From the NCBI GenBank assembly GCA_003024785.1, contig PUQB01000868.1, positions 18,962 through 82,961 on the forward strand: DNA of 64,000 bases, written 5' to 3'. Source of the stretch: Selaginella tamariscina (lineage: Eukaryota > Streptophyta > Lycopodiopsida > Selaginellales > Selaginellaceae). This document shows, piece after piece, positions 11,240 through 22,829 of this stretch (position 1 is the stretch's first letter; every line of letters starts with the position of its first letter). Under the pieces are notes generated by a model, which made no database searches, was not told the origin of the DNA, and was given only the letters and a program-made list of their open reading frames with translations. A program made the position numbers and the translations under genes.

Positions 11240-12709
11240 GGTATGACCGAATGTAGTCAACGAGTCTCGAACAACAAACCGTTTCATTCGAACTACGTGA
11301 ACTATCTCAACCTCATGAGATCCCACCAACTGTACCTGATACACCTGAGGACCAACCTTTCGGAGAACTCGGTAGGGACCAAGCCACTTATGTAATAAAC
11401 CAGTTGCAAGCCCAGGTGCAGTTAGCTTGGGAAAACGTACCAGTACTAAGTCACCGTCAGCATAGTCTGGTGGATTTGATGTCGTGCATTGTAAGAAGAT
11501 TGTTGCTGTATTTGAGCTCGACCAAGATGTTCAGCAGACTCTGCACGCAGAAGAGGTAAGACAGCATCCAAATGTCGAGCCCACATTTTCGCATCCTCGG
11601 CACGTGGCAGATTCGATGATAATCCCAATTCACTAGGCAACTTAGGATCATATCCATACAATGCCTTGAATGGAGAGATACCAATCGAACTCTGAATGCC
11701 TGTTACATAAGCAAATCTCAAGCATCGCAAATACCAATCCCAGTCAGTGTGATTGAAGTTCACATACTTCGAGATCATACCCTTGAAGGTCCGATTCAAT
11801 CGCTCCACCAAACCATCAGTTTGTGGATGATATGGAGAGGCAAATGAGTGTTTTACCCCTAACCTCTCACACAACACTCGGAATACCTCTGCAATGAAAG
11901 CGGGGCCATTATCTGATAACATCCGCTCTGGACAAGAATGCTGCAAAACCACATTATCGAACAAAAACAAAGCTGTTGACATGGCAGTTGCATCCGGAAG
12001 AGCACCAACCTCCACCCAACGAGTTAAATAATCAGATACGACAATGATGTACTGGTTACCTTGAGAAGAACGTGGAAAAGGTCCCATTAAATCCACTGCA
12101 ATTAACTCAAAAGGGCGAGAGACGTTGATGGATTCTAACACCCCCATGGCCCGAGTCGTAGAGGAATTCCGAGTTTGACAAATGGGACACTTGAATATAC
12201 CTGATCACATCACCACGCATGCTAGGCCAATAAAAGGATCTGCGGAGCTTCTCCAACACTCGTTGGTGACCAAGATGACCTCCAACAATAGGCGAATCAT
12301 GATATGCTCGAAGAAGGTGTGGAACATATGTAGAGGGCACAGCCAACGCCATCTGTCTCTGGATTTGTCCCAATAAAATACAATAAACCATCCTGAAGTC
12401 GAAACTGAGCATGATATTGTCGAAACTGCGGTTCGGAAGAAGGACTTGCAAACGCATCCGTAATTGCCTCGTCCACGGTTCACGTTTTTGGGCATCCTGC
12501 CACTGTTCCAAGGATGGTAAGTCGGCATCGAATACCTGAGGGGCTTGTATCAAACCGAATGCTGCAGCGACTGCATGAGCAGGCAAAGTGGAATCAGAAA
12601 GGGGTGCTCGAGAAAGTGCATCCGCATCCACCATTGTTCGCCCAGGCCTGTGCACCACCTTAAAGTTATATACTTGGAGACGTAATGCCCATCTGGCTAC
12701 ACGACCCAC
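11240..12709 (-). pseudogene. Ty3 element: integrase (zinc-binding, DDE core, C-terminal part)
   Basis: The end of RNase H and the HHCC-type entry region are at 12709-12107 (VGGHLGHQRVLEKLRRSFYW). The integrase core is at 12147-11446, with D in VDLMGPF, D in LSDNGPAF and E in GLVERLNR giving the D-D-E triad. A C-terminal GPYRV / VYQVQLVG-type tail continues to about 11240. The core and the upstream part are in different frames near 12130, and the tail shifts again near 11450. No chromodomain follows; the tail becomes Pro/Ser/Thr-rich and runs into the polypurine tract. Confidence 0.9.
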
Positions 12710-12722
12710 TAATTCTTCCGTT

Positions 12723-13139
12723 TTAGCAAGGAAGTGACAGCAGCATGATCACACTCCAAAAGTGTTTCACTCCCATGTAAGTAGGCATGAAGTCGTTCAA
12801 AACCCCAAACAGCAGCAAGGCATTTTTTTCAGTAGTGGAATAATTCCGCTCAGCCGGCGTGAGTACTCGACTAATGTAAGCCACCGGGTGTCGAATTGAA
12901 GAATCCACAGCATCAGTTTGCATCAATACACCACCAATACCAACATCTGAGGCATCTACTCGTAAAATGAACGGACGAGTAAAATCTGGGTATTGAAGCA
13001 ATGGTGGAGTTGTCAGGAACTCTTTTAACTGGTCAAATGCCTGCTGACACCTGCGAGTCCACCTGAAAGATACCTGTGGACGAACTAACTCCCGAAGAGG
13101 GGCAGTTCGATCAGTGAGATGATCGATGAATCGACCCAA
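12723..13139 (-). pseudogene. Ty3 element: RNase H
   Basis: Reads WTRRCQQAFDQLKEFL and LRVDASDVGIGGVLMQTDA, with the catalytic Asp in RVDAS and the later NYSTTEKNALL typical of gypsy RNase H. It is out of frame with RT on one side and integrase on the other. Confidence 0.9.
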
Positions 13140-13698
13140 AGTACTGCACCGTGCCCAAGAAACGCTGGACTTCCTGTACTGTACGGGGACGAGGGAACTC
13201 TCGAACAGCTCGCAACTTCATTGGATCCACCTGTAAACCCTCTCGAGATATACGGTAACCCAAGTAAGTGGTGTCGGTCGAACCAAACACACACTTTTCA
13301 AGTTTCAACTTCAGGCCAACTTCTCGAAATCGATCAAGAACGCGCCGTACATCACGAATGTGATCCTCCCAAGAACCAGACCCATGAATGAGCACATCGT
13401 CGATAAAATCGGCAGTGATATCAGGCATATCGGAAAGAAGCTCATCCATCATGCGTTGAAAGGTGGCAGGAGCTGAAGTCAATCCAAAAGGCATGACCAA
13501 AAACTCGTAAAGACCAAATGGTGTCCGGAAGGCCGTTTTTGGAATATCCTCCTCAGCCATAGGAACCTGCCAATATCCTGATGCCAAATCCAACTTAGTA
13601 AACCATCGACTCTGACCCAAACGATCTAATAGATCGGCAGAGTTCGGAAGTGGATAGACATCTTTGATGGTAACATCGTTAAGAGGTCGGTAATCCAC
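13111..13698 (-). pseudogene. Ty3 element: reverse transcriptase
   Basis: Contains MDYRPLND, WFTKLDLASGYWQ, TPFGLYEFLVMPFGL and the catalytic FIDDVL (a YxDD-type box). It ends in the thumb/connection segment with LGYRISREG. The expected upstream RT start (VRFVVDYRPLN-type) is in the preceding frame, showing a one-base shift near 13690. Confidence 0.92.
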
Positions 13699-15572
13699 AC
13701 AAATCGGAGAGATCCATCAGGCTTGGGAACCAAATGAGGTTCACATGCCCATGGACTCCGTGACGGACGACACACTCGTTTACCAATCATATCAGTAACA
13801 GCTGTTCGCATGGCTGATAACTCCTTTGGTGACCTGCGTCGAACCGGGACTTTGAAAGGCTTTGCATTGCCGGTGGGTATACAGTGTCGAGTCTTCACAC
13901 GTGCACCTTGGGACAGATCAAATTTGAACAAACTTGCATACTGTTTCTTAAGTTGTTCGATGCAGTGTGCTCGACACTCAGGTGACGGATCCGGCATTTG
14001 AACCTGTTGAGATGAACACCACCCCAAGACCGGAATCAAAGGAGCTGTATGCGTGATACAAACAGCAACAAGCTTCTCTGGACGTAAAGGAACAGACTGC
14101 AAAGACACAGACTCCAAGCGTAATACAGGAGGAGAGAGTGAAAAATCACATGTACCTTTCGACTGCTTTAACCAATCACATCCCAGAATGATGTCAAAGA
14201 CCTGGGAAGGGACAACCCTAAGAGACCCAGAGGGAAACTTACAGTTGGCACCCATAACCAGCGTAGTCAAAGTGGTGTACTGTGATACTGCACGAGACTG
14301 CCCATTACCATATAAAATGTGCAAGACCTTATCTGCACGTCTTAAGGGTAATGAGCACCGATGCGCTAGAGAAGCAGTTATGGAAGACATACTGGATCCT
14401 GTATCCACAAGCACTGTGACTGAAAGATCATTCACCGTGCAGAAAATGTGAAAACTGGATGATCTGGTGGAACTTGCAAACCTTGATATGCATAGCGGAA
14501 AAAACATGGAGGTGAAGTCTCCATCGCACGGGATCCCTCCGTCGCCCGTACGATTACTCGTTTTCCGCAACAGATCCACCTGCAAGAGAGGCTTCGTCAT
14601 CTGGAAGCTCATCATAGCCATAATGGCCGCCACAGGCACACCATCCGGAACATATGGTCGCCAGCCTGGATGTGGTGGACGCCAATCAGGATACACATCG
14701 CATGCCCGCCAAGTATGTCCAGGTGCCCAACAGGCCCAACAATGAACTTGATTGGGTCGACCTGCATTGTTCCGATTCCTCCTGTCACGAATCCGTGGAT
14801 TTTGACCACCACGGGCAGGTACTGGAGCAGGTGCAGGACGATTTCGTGGAGGTGGTCCACGGGGTGGGCCCCGAGGTCGACCACGAAAGGCTTGTCGTGC
14901 GGGCACATATGCAGCAGCATCAACCTCCATTGGATCAGCACGCTGAACAAGAGGAGCAGGTAACCCAAGGGGAACACGGCCCTCACCAGGCACCAACTCA
15001 AAACGTTGAGCTAGTGCAAAAGCTTCCTCCAATGTGGTAGGACGAAGAGCCCGAACGAATCGAACAAGTTCGGGTCGCATAGTTGGCCATAACATACCGA
15101 GCTTAATGGGCTCAGGCATGTTAGGATATGCACGCCGAACTAAATCCCCGAACCTAATACTGAACCGCATAACAGACTCACCAGGATGTTGTCGTATCGC
15201 ATGCAGTTGTTGGAAAGCATCATCTGAATCCTCAACTTTGCCAAACGTACGTTTGAGGCATTCCGTTAACCGATTACTATTGGCTTGAATCTCCGCAGCC
15301 AATCCATTATACCACTTGAGCGCAGGGCCTTCCAAACATGTAGGGAATTCTCTGAGAGCACGGGCCTCATCCCAACCATGGTAACGAACAATGACTTGGA
15401 AATGATCAAACCAGTGGTATACATCATCTCCCGGATCACCACAAAAAGATCGGGGTCGAACCCTCGGATTTGTGGCCTGTGAAGAAGATGAAGGAGTACT
15501 AGAAGCAGATCCCCCGGCATGAGGCTCAGACGGGGAAGAGGAGGACGAACCCTCAACAAAGCGCTCCAACAA
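13626..15572 (-). CDS. Ty3 element: gag and protease open frame (648 codons)
   Basis: Residues about 40-200 form a retrotransposon gag domain (WFDHFQVIVRYHGWDEARAL, FGKVEDSDDAFQQLHAIRQ). After a Pro/Arg-rich stretch, a CCHC knuckle CWACWAPGHTWRAC is at residues 278-291. An aspartic protease site DTGSS is at about 390-394, followed by ILGCDWL. The open frame continues into the beginning of RT (KPDGSLRF) before the frame is lost. This is the longest intact frame in the window and agrees with a young element. Confidence 0.92.
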   Translation of the reverse strand: MLERFVEGSSSSSPSEPHAGGSASSTPSSSSQATNPRVRPRSFCGDPGDDVYHWFDHFQVIVRYHGWDEARALREFPTCLEGPALKWYNGLAAEIQANSNRLTECLKRTFGKVEDSDDAFQQLHAIRQHPGESVMRFSIRFGDLVRRAYPNMPEPIKLGMLWPTMRPELVRFVRALRPTTLEEAFALAQRFELVPGEGRVPLGLPAPLVQRADPMEVDAAAYVPARQAFRGRPRGPPRGPPPRNRPAPAPVPARGGQNPRIRDRRNRNNAGRPNQVHCWACWAPGHTWRACDVYPDWRPPHPGWRPYVPDGVPVAAIMAMMSFQMTKPLLQVDLLRKTSNRTGDGGIPCDGDFTSMFFPLCISRFASSTRSSSFHIFCTVNDLSVTVLVDTGSSMSSITASLAHRCSLPLRRADKVLHILYGNGQSRAVSQYTTLTTLVMGANCKFPSGSLRVVPSQVFDIILGCDWLKQSKGTCDFSLSPPVLRLESVSLQSVPLRPEKLVAVCITHTAPLIPVLGWCSSQQVQMPDPSPECRAHCIEQLKKQYASLFKFDLSQGARVKTRHCIPTGNAKPFKVPVRRRSPKELSAMRTAVTDMIGKRVCRPSRSPWACEPHLVPKPDGSLRFVWITDLLTMLPSKMSIHFRTLPIY

Positions 15573-15686
15573 CTTGTTTGTGCATCAATAGCAGTAGCAA
15601 TAATGCTAAAGCCGTCTCCATATTCATCGTCATGAAAACACGAAAAGGAAAAGGCGGAAGAAAGGAATACCCAACTTCTCCACCAA

Positions 15687-15889
15687 TGAAAGAGCGATAT
15701 ATATTAAAAATGTCAGATACATTAAGCTACAAAAACCCTGCTTATATACAGGAGACCTCCTGCCACGTGGCACACATGCGACACGTGGCGCTGACACATG
15801 GGGCCAGATCACCACCCATGTGTCACTATGCATGTGTGTATATACACATGCGTATATACGTTACATTACATAATATACAGTATCTTACA
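15687..15889 (-). repeat. 5' LTR (right) of the Ty3 element
   Basis: Same length and TG...CA ends as the left LTR. G-boxes are at 15762-15771 and 15780-15790. The primer-binding site should be just inside (about 15665-15686); on the minus strand it begins TTGGTGGAGAAGTTGGG, which has the CCA-complementary TGG but was not matched to a tRNA. Confidence 0.95.
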
Positions 15890-15893
15890 AAAT

Positions 15894-17360
15894 GATGTGT
15901 TTATGATTGATAAGTCTTATAATACATTTTTAAACATTATGTATTTATTAAGTTGAAGAAATGATTTTTTATTAATCTTATGTGAATTTATTAATATATT
16001 ATTTTAAACAAAGGTGTACCTAATGCTTGTATAATTTTGAAATAAGAATGTTTAATACGTATTTGTAAAATATAAAAGTTATTTTATTTATATCAATATT
16101 TATTCTTTAATATGTTTATCATAAATAAAAATGATATAAATACATTATGAGATTAAAAAATGATATTTGTAATTTGTCACTACTACCATTATAACTAAAA
16201 CTAATTCTCTTTTATTTATAAATTAAAATTTTAAAAAACATAAATGCATATAAAACAAGTAAAATATATTATATATGAAAATATTAATTCGATTTCGAAC
16301 AAAAATTCGGACATAAGTCATAAGTCACAAGTGAAGTTCAAATTTATTTTTTATATATAATTAAAATTTATTAATTAAGAAAAAATTTATATATATTACA
16401 AAACAAAAAATGAATCTAATTTAGAAATTAAAGAAAAAGAGTATCTTTATGGTTAATTTTGTTATTAGTTGAAAACTTTAAATATTTAAATCATCTTTAA
16501 AAAAAACATAAATTATTATCAATTTATAAAATCCAAAACATAATCAAAATACATATATAATATAATATAAATATGTTAACAATTATGGCATTTATTAATA
16601 TCTGATTATCATGATACCCACATAATAAACTTCAATTTTGTTTTATTTCAGAATTGAAACAAAATAAATTAAAATTAATTATTATATTTCTAAAACTGAA
16701 ACATAATGAAACTTTAAAATGAAGGTTTCAAGATTATATCATTAAGTATGGGTGGATATGAAAAAATTTATTAGCTAAACTATATAAACAATCTCCAATG
16801 TAAGATTAAAACTTTATGTTATATAATTTAAACTATGGTGTGAATTTCAAATTAAAAATCTATTTAAAAATAATAATAAATTTTATTTACTTCATTCAAC
16901 TTAATCATAAAATTTTCTTATAACATTTGTGCTTTCACACACACACATGTATGCATAAAGTTAAAGAAGTCGTACTAATATGACATATGATATTCGCCTA
17001 TAACACAGAGTGTGTACCATATTATTCCTTGAAAGAATGTGTTGTGTTGCTTGCCTTTGCTAATCAATTAAGCACATTTAATTTTAATGATTTTTAATAT
17101 TTTAGCATTTTAAGAAAGATAAAAAAAAAGAAAAAGAAATAAACATAAACATACGAAAGTATTAAAGGATTAAAGTGATTTTATTTTTAGAACTCAAAAT
17201 TAACCTCTAAAGAAAAAGTATAGATTCTCATTTGTGAATCACATTTTTAATAATAATAAATTTAATATTATTTATTACATCTTAATGATGTTGTTAATTA
17301 CTTAAAAGAGTTGTACCAGATATAAATGAAAACAACAGGTAATATATATAGAGAGAGAGA
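15894..17360. other. AT-rich non-coding stretch
   Basis: The first about 260 bp continue the paralogous target segment (matches 24440-24680). The rest is AT-rich DNA with no recognisable gene and no clear repeat boundary, ending in a short (GA)n run at 17351-17360. Confidence 0.7.
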
Positions 17361-17369
17361 TAACACATT

Positions 17370-18022
17370 CTAGTCGGAGTCACTGCCTCTCTTCTTGCGC
17401 TCCTTACGTTCCTTCTTCTTCTTCTTAAGCTTGTCAATCAGTCCGTGTTTCTTCCCCTGCGTGGTGATGGTAGTGGTGGTCACTTGCCCACCATGGGCAC
17501 CTTGCTCGGTGGTATGTACTACAATACACACGCTCAGTGTGAGTGTGTCGTACAACACATAGGTGTACACATTTGAGGACGTCTCGCCATGAATTACGTT
17601 GTTTACCAGCACACACACACACAAATGCACGCACGGAATACGTCGAGAAGATTACTTTCAACATGTTTAACACACACACTGCGGAGCATCATATGCCTAT
17701 GTACGCATATACCGAAAGATCATTGTTAATTGTTTATCTCAATCTCTCTCTCACACACACACGCGCACACACGCACGCACAGTGGCACGATGTGAAGCAT
17801 TATAACCCCAGAAAGAGGAAGATCATTTGTAAGTGGTTTATCACTCACTCACTCACTTATCACTCTGAGATAAATGATACACTCTCTCTCTCCACGCACA
17901 CGCACACACACACTTGTACCATGTGGAGCACCGTACGCATGGTCGGCAGTGTACGGTGCAGTAGCCTTTCTTTGCCCACCAATGTGGAGCTTCTCGCCGA
18001 TCTTTTGCATCATAGAAGACAT
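17370..18022 (-). CDS. Small HIRD11/KS-type dehydrin, two exons, 85 residues
   Basis: Exon 1 is 18022-17914 and exon 2 is 17518-17370. The 395-nt intron begins GTGTGTGTG and is full of GT/CA/GA repeats. Phases close exactly (109 + 149 nt, 85 codons plus stop). The protein starts MSSMMQKIGEKLHIGGQ, like the N terminus of Arabidopsis HIRD11, and has a K-segment-like GKKHGLIDKLK. It ends in a poly-Lys/Arg run followed by RGSDSD, as in KS-type dehydrins. Such proteins are small, intrinsically disordered, bind metals or membranes and protect cells during drought or cold. The family call rests on these short motifs. The middle is His/Gly/Thr-rich. Nothing is broken. Confidence 0.72.
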
Positions 18023-18140
18023 ATTTATATGCCTTTAAAACACACAAAAATTTCAAACTTTAACACAAAATCAGAAAATGAAATGAGTCTCTCATCTATC
18101 TGCCAATATACATATTTACAGGATCCCAAGGAATATGCTA

Positions 18141-18148
18141 CCACGTGT
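18141..18148 (-). promoter_or_regulatory. ABRE/G-box-like site upstream of the dehydrin
   Basis: ACACGTGG on the minus strand, about 120 bp before the dehydrin start. ABA-response elements with this core are usual in dehydrin promoters. Single site, so weak evidence. Confidence 0.4.
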
Positions 18149-18159
18149 TCGTACGTGTT

Positions 18160-18840
18160 TGTAAGTGTTGCATTCATGACAAAGCCAACACTTTCATCTT
18201 TGTAAGCTGAGAAATCAGCGGTGAGATGGAACCATTAAACATGTTCTCAATAAGATGTAGATGTCTGTCCCACAAGAACAAGGGCAAGCCGCCCCCACGA
18301 AGAAAATTATAAGACAGGAATTCATAGGAATTCACTTTCAGGAGGCACACCATTGTCATTTAGGAACTGAATAGCCTTAGGCATCTGAATTTTAGTGTTA
18401 ACATATTAAATGGTTCCATCTCACCATTAATTTCTCAAGTTATAAAATTGGAAGTGTTGACTTTGAAAGAAATTCACTCTTAAGAAGCATACCATTGACC
18501 ATGAGCCTTAGACGTCTAGAACTTAATTACAATATGTTCAACAGTTGCATCTCACCTCTGATTTCTCAATTTACAAAGTTGTTGAAAATGTGAGCTGACT
18601 CAACGGTTCCATCCCACCACAGATTTCTCAACTCGCAGTTTGATTTGTCATCCAATTCATTCTATACTGTTATCAGTGTGTGAGATAAAGAGCATCAGAC
18701 GGTTGCATCTTAGTAACGTTAGTCTGACAAGCCCTCTTCCTTCGAACGTGGGAATGATGCAGAATTTGGTTTATTTAGATCTCAGCAACAATATGTTAAC
18801 TTGGGGCCTCTGCACAATACAGCCCATATATACGTTTCGT
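18160..18840 (+). pseudogene. LRR pseudogene, copy B
   Basis: Collinear with 10367-10760 (shared AAGCTGAGAAATCAG, GGTGAGATGGAACCATT and AGACAGGAATTCA blocks), including the inverted LRR unit on the minus strand (ENMFNGSISPLIS at about 18190-18270). It carries extra insertions (about 18270-18300) and many stops. It then continues further than copy A, with plus-strand LRR units at about 18590-18800 (LHLSNVSLTSPLPSNVG, LVYLDLSNNMLT). The N-terminal LRRNT part is absent. Confidence 0.8.
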
Positions 18841-19205
18841 GCTGTTTAGTGATATATATGATGCATCTGAAATAAAATCATTTTATGTCAAGTTATTATT
18901 AATACATATGTCATGCCAAATTCCTACATAATCCTTATATAATACTGAATGCATACAATACAAACCTTATTCGACCAAAAATGTATATCAAGATAATTTC
19001 CAGCTGCATTTTTTCAGCCTCTTCTCTAATTCACTGAAATCTTTTTAAGCAAACAAAGCCATGGCACATGGGAGGTTCTTCGCACGGACTTTTTTACACC
19101 TACAGTTTTGAAAGACTCACTTGGAAAGTTATTTCTGCTGGCTATGCATTACATACATAAGTACATGTAGGCATGTATGCATATGTATATATGTATGTTT
19201 AGATG
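18841..19205 (+). repeat. Remnant of C1A-LamG 3' flank (blocks A and B)
   Basis: 18841-19061 (block A) recurs in direct orientation at about 32486-32660. 19062-19205 (block B) recurs in reverse complement at about 32135-32285. Block A begins with GTGCTGTTTAGTGATATATA, matching the last bases of the LamG tail in copy 3. No coding content remains here. Confidence 0.75.
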
Positions 19206-20555
<1,350 letters not shown>

Positions 20556-20605
20556 TATACTGAAGAACCCTAGTGACAGAGGTCGCTTTATGCCCTGGAA
20601 AGGAT

Positions 20606-20613
20606 CCACGTGG
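20606..20613 (-). promoter_or_regulatory. G-box conserved upstream of the polyubiquitin copies
   Basis: CCACGTGG at 20606-20613 matches 45278-45285 upstream of polyubiquitin 2. A variant CCACGTGA is at 56491-56498 upstream of polyubiquitin 3. The surrounding AGGTCGCTTT and GATCTGACGG blocks are also shared, marking a common ancestral promoter. Confidence 0.55.
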
Positions 20614-20956
20614 CGACTTTTACGTGTAGGATCTGACGGTTTGTCCACGTGAGATACACGGTATTATGTTTATTTAAATCAGATAAAATAATACTGATAC
20701 ATTAAAATTTATTTTAATTATACACACACGTTTGTTTTCATTTATCAAAAGAATATACTGTATATATGCACGTATACATTTAAGGTGTTGTTTAAGACTG
20801 TTTATAACTTTGCACCAAGATTATTAACTTGGTTTTTGGAGCTTCTTTTATATATATATATGCATTGTAAACTCCGAAACATGAAGGGTCTTGGCAGAAT
20901 ATTCAAGATATTATTTTGCCAAAAAAATGTTAAACCAATATACATATACATATAGG

Positions 20957-21195
20957 GGTCATTCGCACAGCAACCTAGCCCAACTTAAATTTTTTAATTT
21001 CAACTTAATAAATTTATGTTAAGTAATGTTTGCCCTCACAAATAAGACTTAATTTTGAATTTTAAGTTTAATATATTTGACTTAAGTTTTTTGCATTGAG
21101 ACAATTTCACACAAGAAACTTAAGCTACACTTATGGAAAATTATATTAAGATGAGTTCACATTAGTTGTTCTCTACTTAGTAAGTTTAAATTCAA
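20957..21195. repeat. Candidate MITE-like AT-rich element
   Basis: Starts AGGGGTCATTCGCACAGC and is built of AACTTAA/TTAAGTT words. It resembles in style the element at 50781-51074, whose ends are clearer. No terminal repeat could be fixed here, so confidence is low. Confidence 0.3.
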
Positions 21196-21575
21196 ATCTA
21201 CATGGTGAAGTGTTTCATAGCAACTCATGCTTCTTTGAAAGGCACAAAACCGGACAGCACGTACCAGCCTTTATCAATGCATGCGCTAGCATGGAAGCTT
21301 TGTGGTAGAGTTATACATGAATCAACTGTGTACAGAAACAATCGTGAAAACGGTGGTCCCATGGACATCTCTCATATCGGCTTACGTTTCACAAGGTCCA
21401 CGTTGTTTCAAAAGATGGAACTCAAAGGCATTTCACCAACTGAGTTCACGTTCGCTGTCATCTTGGACGCCTGTGCAAAGCTGAGAGTTTGCAAGGGAGA
21501 CAGCTGCATGCTCGGGTTGTTGCCGCTGGTTTCAAGTCGGATCCGTTTGTCAGCAACATGGTGATGAAGATACCA
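21196..21575 (+). pseudogene. PPR (PLS-type) protein fragment, pseudogene
   Basis: Pieces in three frames give PPR-repeat text: TVVPWTSLISAYVSQG, then KMELKGISPTEFTFAVILDA and CAKL, then a shifted remnant of the next repeat (LHARVVAAGFKSDPFVSNM). About three 35-residue repeats of an organelle-targeted RNA-editing type protein are recognisable. At least three frameshifts and no start or C terminus. Confidence 0.75.
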
Positions 21576-22169
21576 GGTCCGTTTTTGATACCAGGTCTAT
21601 TTTTGAGACCAAGACCAAAAAAGGCAAAGTGCACGCTATGACATTCCGATTCAGCATCCTTGTGCCACCCCAACCAAGCTTTTGCATACGCTTTGACTCT
21701 GTTGCAGGAGCTTCATTAGCATACGCTTAAGTTCCAAGAACCAGTCCTTGATATAGCATGTCCATAGAGTTTAACGTCCACTTCTTTCACTAATTATCAC
21801 AGTTAAGACCCGGAACTCTCCAACACACACATGGGAATATTACCATCGCTCCTAGAGCTCGACTTTCCATGAGTAGCTGTGAATTTGCCTTCATGTTTAC
21901 GAAGCTAACTGTGTTTTTTGAAACGAGTATGGACAACACGACGAGAAAAGCATACGGACGTAGCTTCGGTTGCCTTCTCGCATGAACCAGCTGAAAACTG
22001 GATACCCGATCATGCAAAGCTTATTACCGGTTATAAAGCAGCTAAGTATTGAGCCAAATGATTCCTTAACACCTCTCCTCTACAAAAGTCTTCCTCATTT
22101 TAGCCTTGATCAAGTTGAACAGAGCTGCATTTTTTCATGTTCGACGGTTATCACATCAGCAAATTCAAT
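21576..22169. other. Unassigned stretch between PPR and Harbinger relics
   Basis: Open frames are short on both strands. It may include decayed sequence of the adjacent Harbinger transposase locus, but I could not identify a domain. Confidence 0.4.
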
Positions 22170-22335
22170 AAGCTCTCAAGACAAATCAGCCTCCTTGAAG
22201 TCTATCAATAAATTGTGAAGAATGCAACACGCCAAAACGAATTGAGGAATATACTTCGGCTGCATGATGATCTTGTGCTGTAGCAATCTGAACTGCCTTT
22301 CAACAATTCGAATTTTCTTTGCTTGAACATGCATG
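22170..22335 (-). pseudogene. PIF/Harbinger transposase (HARBI1-like nuclease) C-terminal relic
   Basis: The minus strand reads AKKIRIVERQFRLLQHK, then PQFVLACCILHNLLIDF. This matches the C-terminal block of DDE_Tnp_4 nucleases (conserved VER.FG.LK and LACC.LHN). Only this end is present; the DDE core upstream is missing and AT-rich DNA begins at about 22340. Confidence 0.75.
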
Positions 22336-22581
22336 TAAAATATCATTTACTACAATATTAATATACCAGAGATAAAGCGTATTATATGTTGGTGTTATTA
22401 TCGGTTTATGCCCTTTTTAATCTTTTTAACATGCATAGTATAAAAGATAATACTAAGATATTTGAATCTTATAATTATTTCTAGTTAAGCAATTTCAGAT
22501 TTAAAATTAAAATGTATATTTTATATGTTATATATATATATATTATAATATATATATATTAATAATTAGGGAAGTTAAAGA

Positions 22582-22820
22582 GTGACAAGGGTTACAAGAT
22601 CGTTAACAAAGCCAAGTGCTGTTTTCAAGCCGCCACCGTTCATGGTTAACGGGGTTTTGGATACGAGGTGGAGAATCTTCCCATGTTGCTTAACTAAGAA
22701 GTATCTATGCAGAGAGAGAGAGAGACATCCCCTCTTTCTATAATCGATTATAAAGTGGGATCTAATTTGGAAATTGCTAAAGATTTTGTAAGTTTTTCCA
22801 TTTTAAAATGGAAAAGAAAC
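22582..22820 (+). pseudogene. Chromodomain pseudogene with an inverted central block
   Basis: The left part (GGGTTACAAGA...GGTTTTGGA...GAGGTGGAGAAT, to 22676) and right part (TCTAATTTGGAAA...AAGTTTTTCCATT, from about 22754) match the intact chromodomain ORF at 35324-35581 in the sense direction. The middle, about 22677-22753, matches the same gene in reverse complement (CTTCCCATGTTGCTTAACTA and CCCCTCTTTCTATAATCGAT). The inverted block covers the codons for DYRRRGDG through the KGYPPSEATW region. It also contains a small (GA)n expansion. Confidence 0.85.
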
Positions 22821-22829
22821 AGTAATAAT

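Larger units (their letters stand above)
10963..15889 (-). mobile_element. Young Ty3/gypsy element with 203-bp LTRs and AAAT target duplication
   Basis: Two LTRs of 203 bp (10963-11165 and 15687-15889) bound the element. They start TGAAAGAG and end CTTACA on the plus strand, giving TG...CA termini. They differ only by about three small indels, so insertion was recent. AAAT occurs immediately left (10959-10962) and right (15890-15893). A paralogous empty site at about 24430-24450 reads straight through. Gag, CCHC knuckle, protease, RT, RNase H and integrase are on the minus strand. I see no chromodomain. Several frame changes in pol mean this copy is not autonomous as read. Confidence 0.95.

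Noticed and set aside
14053-15288. Plus-strand open frames of 80-130 codons
   Set aside because: Antisense shadows of the Ty3 gag-pol frames.
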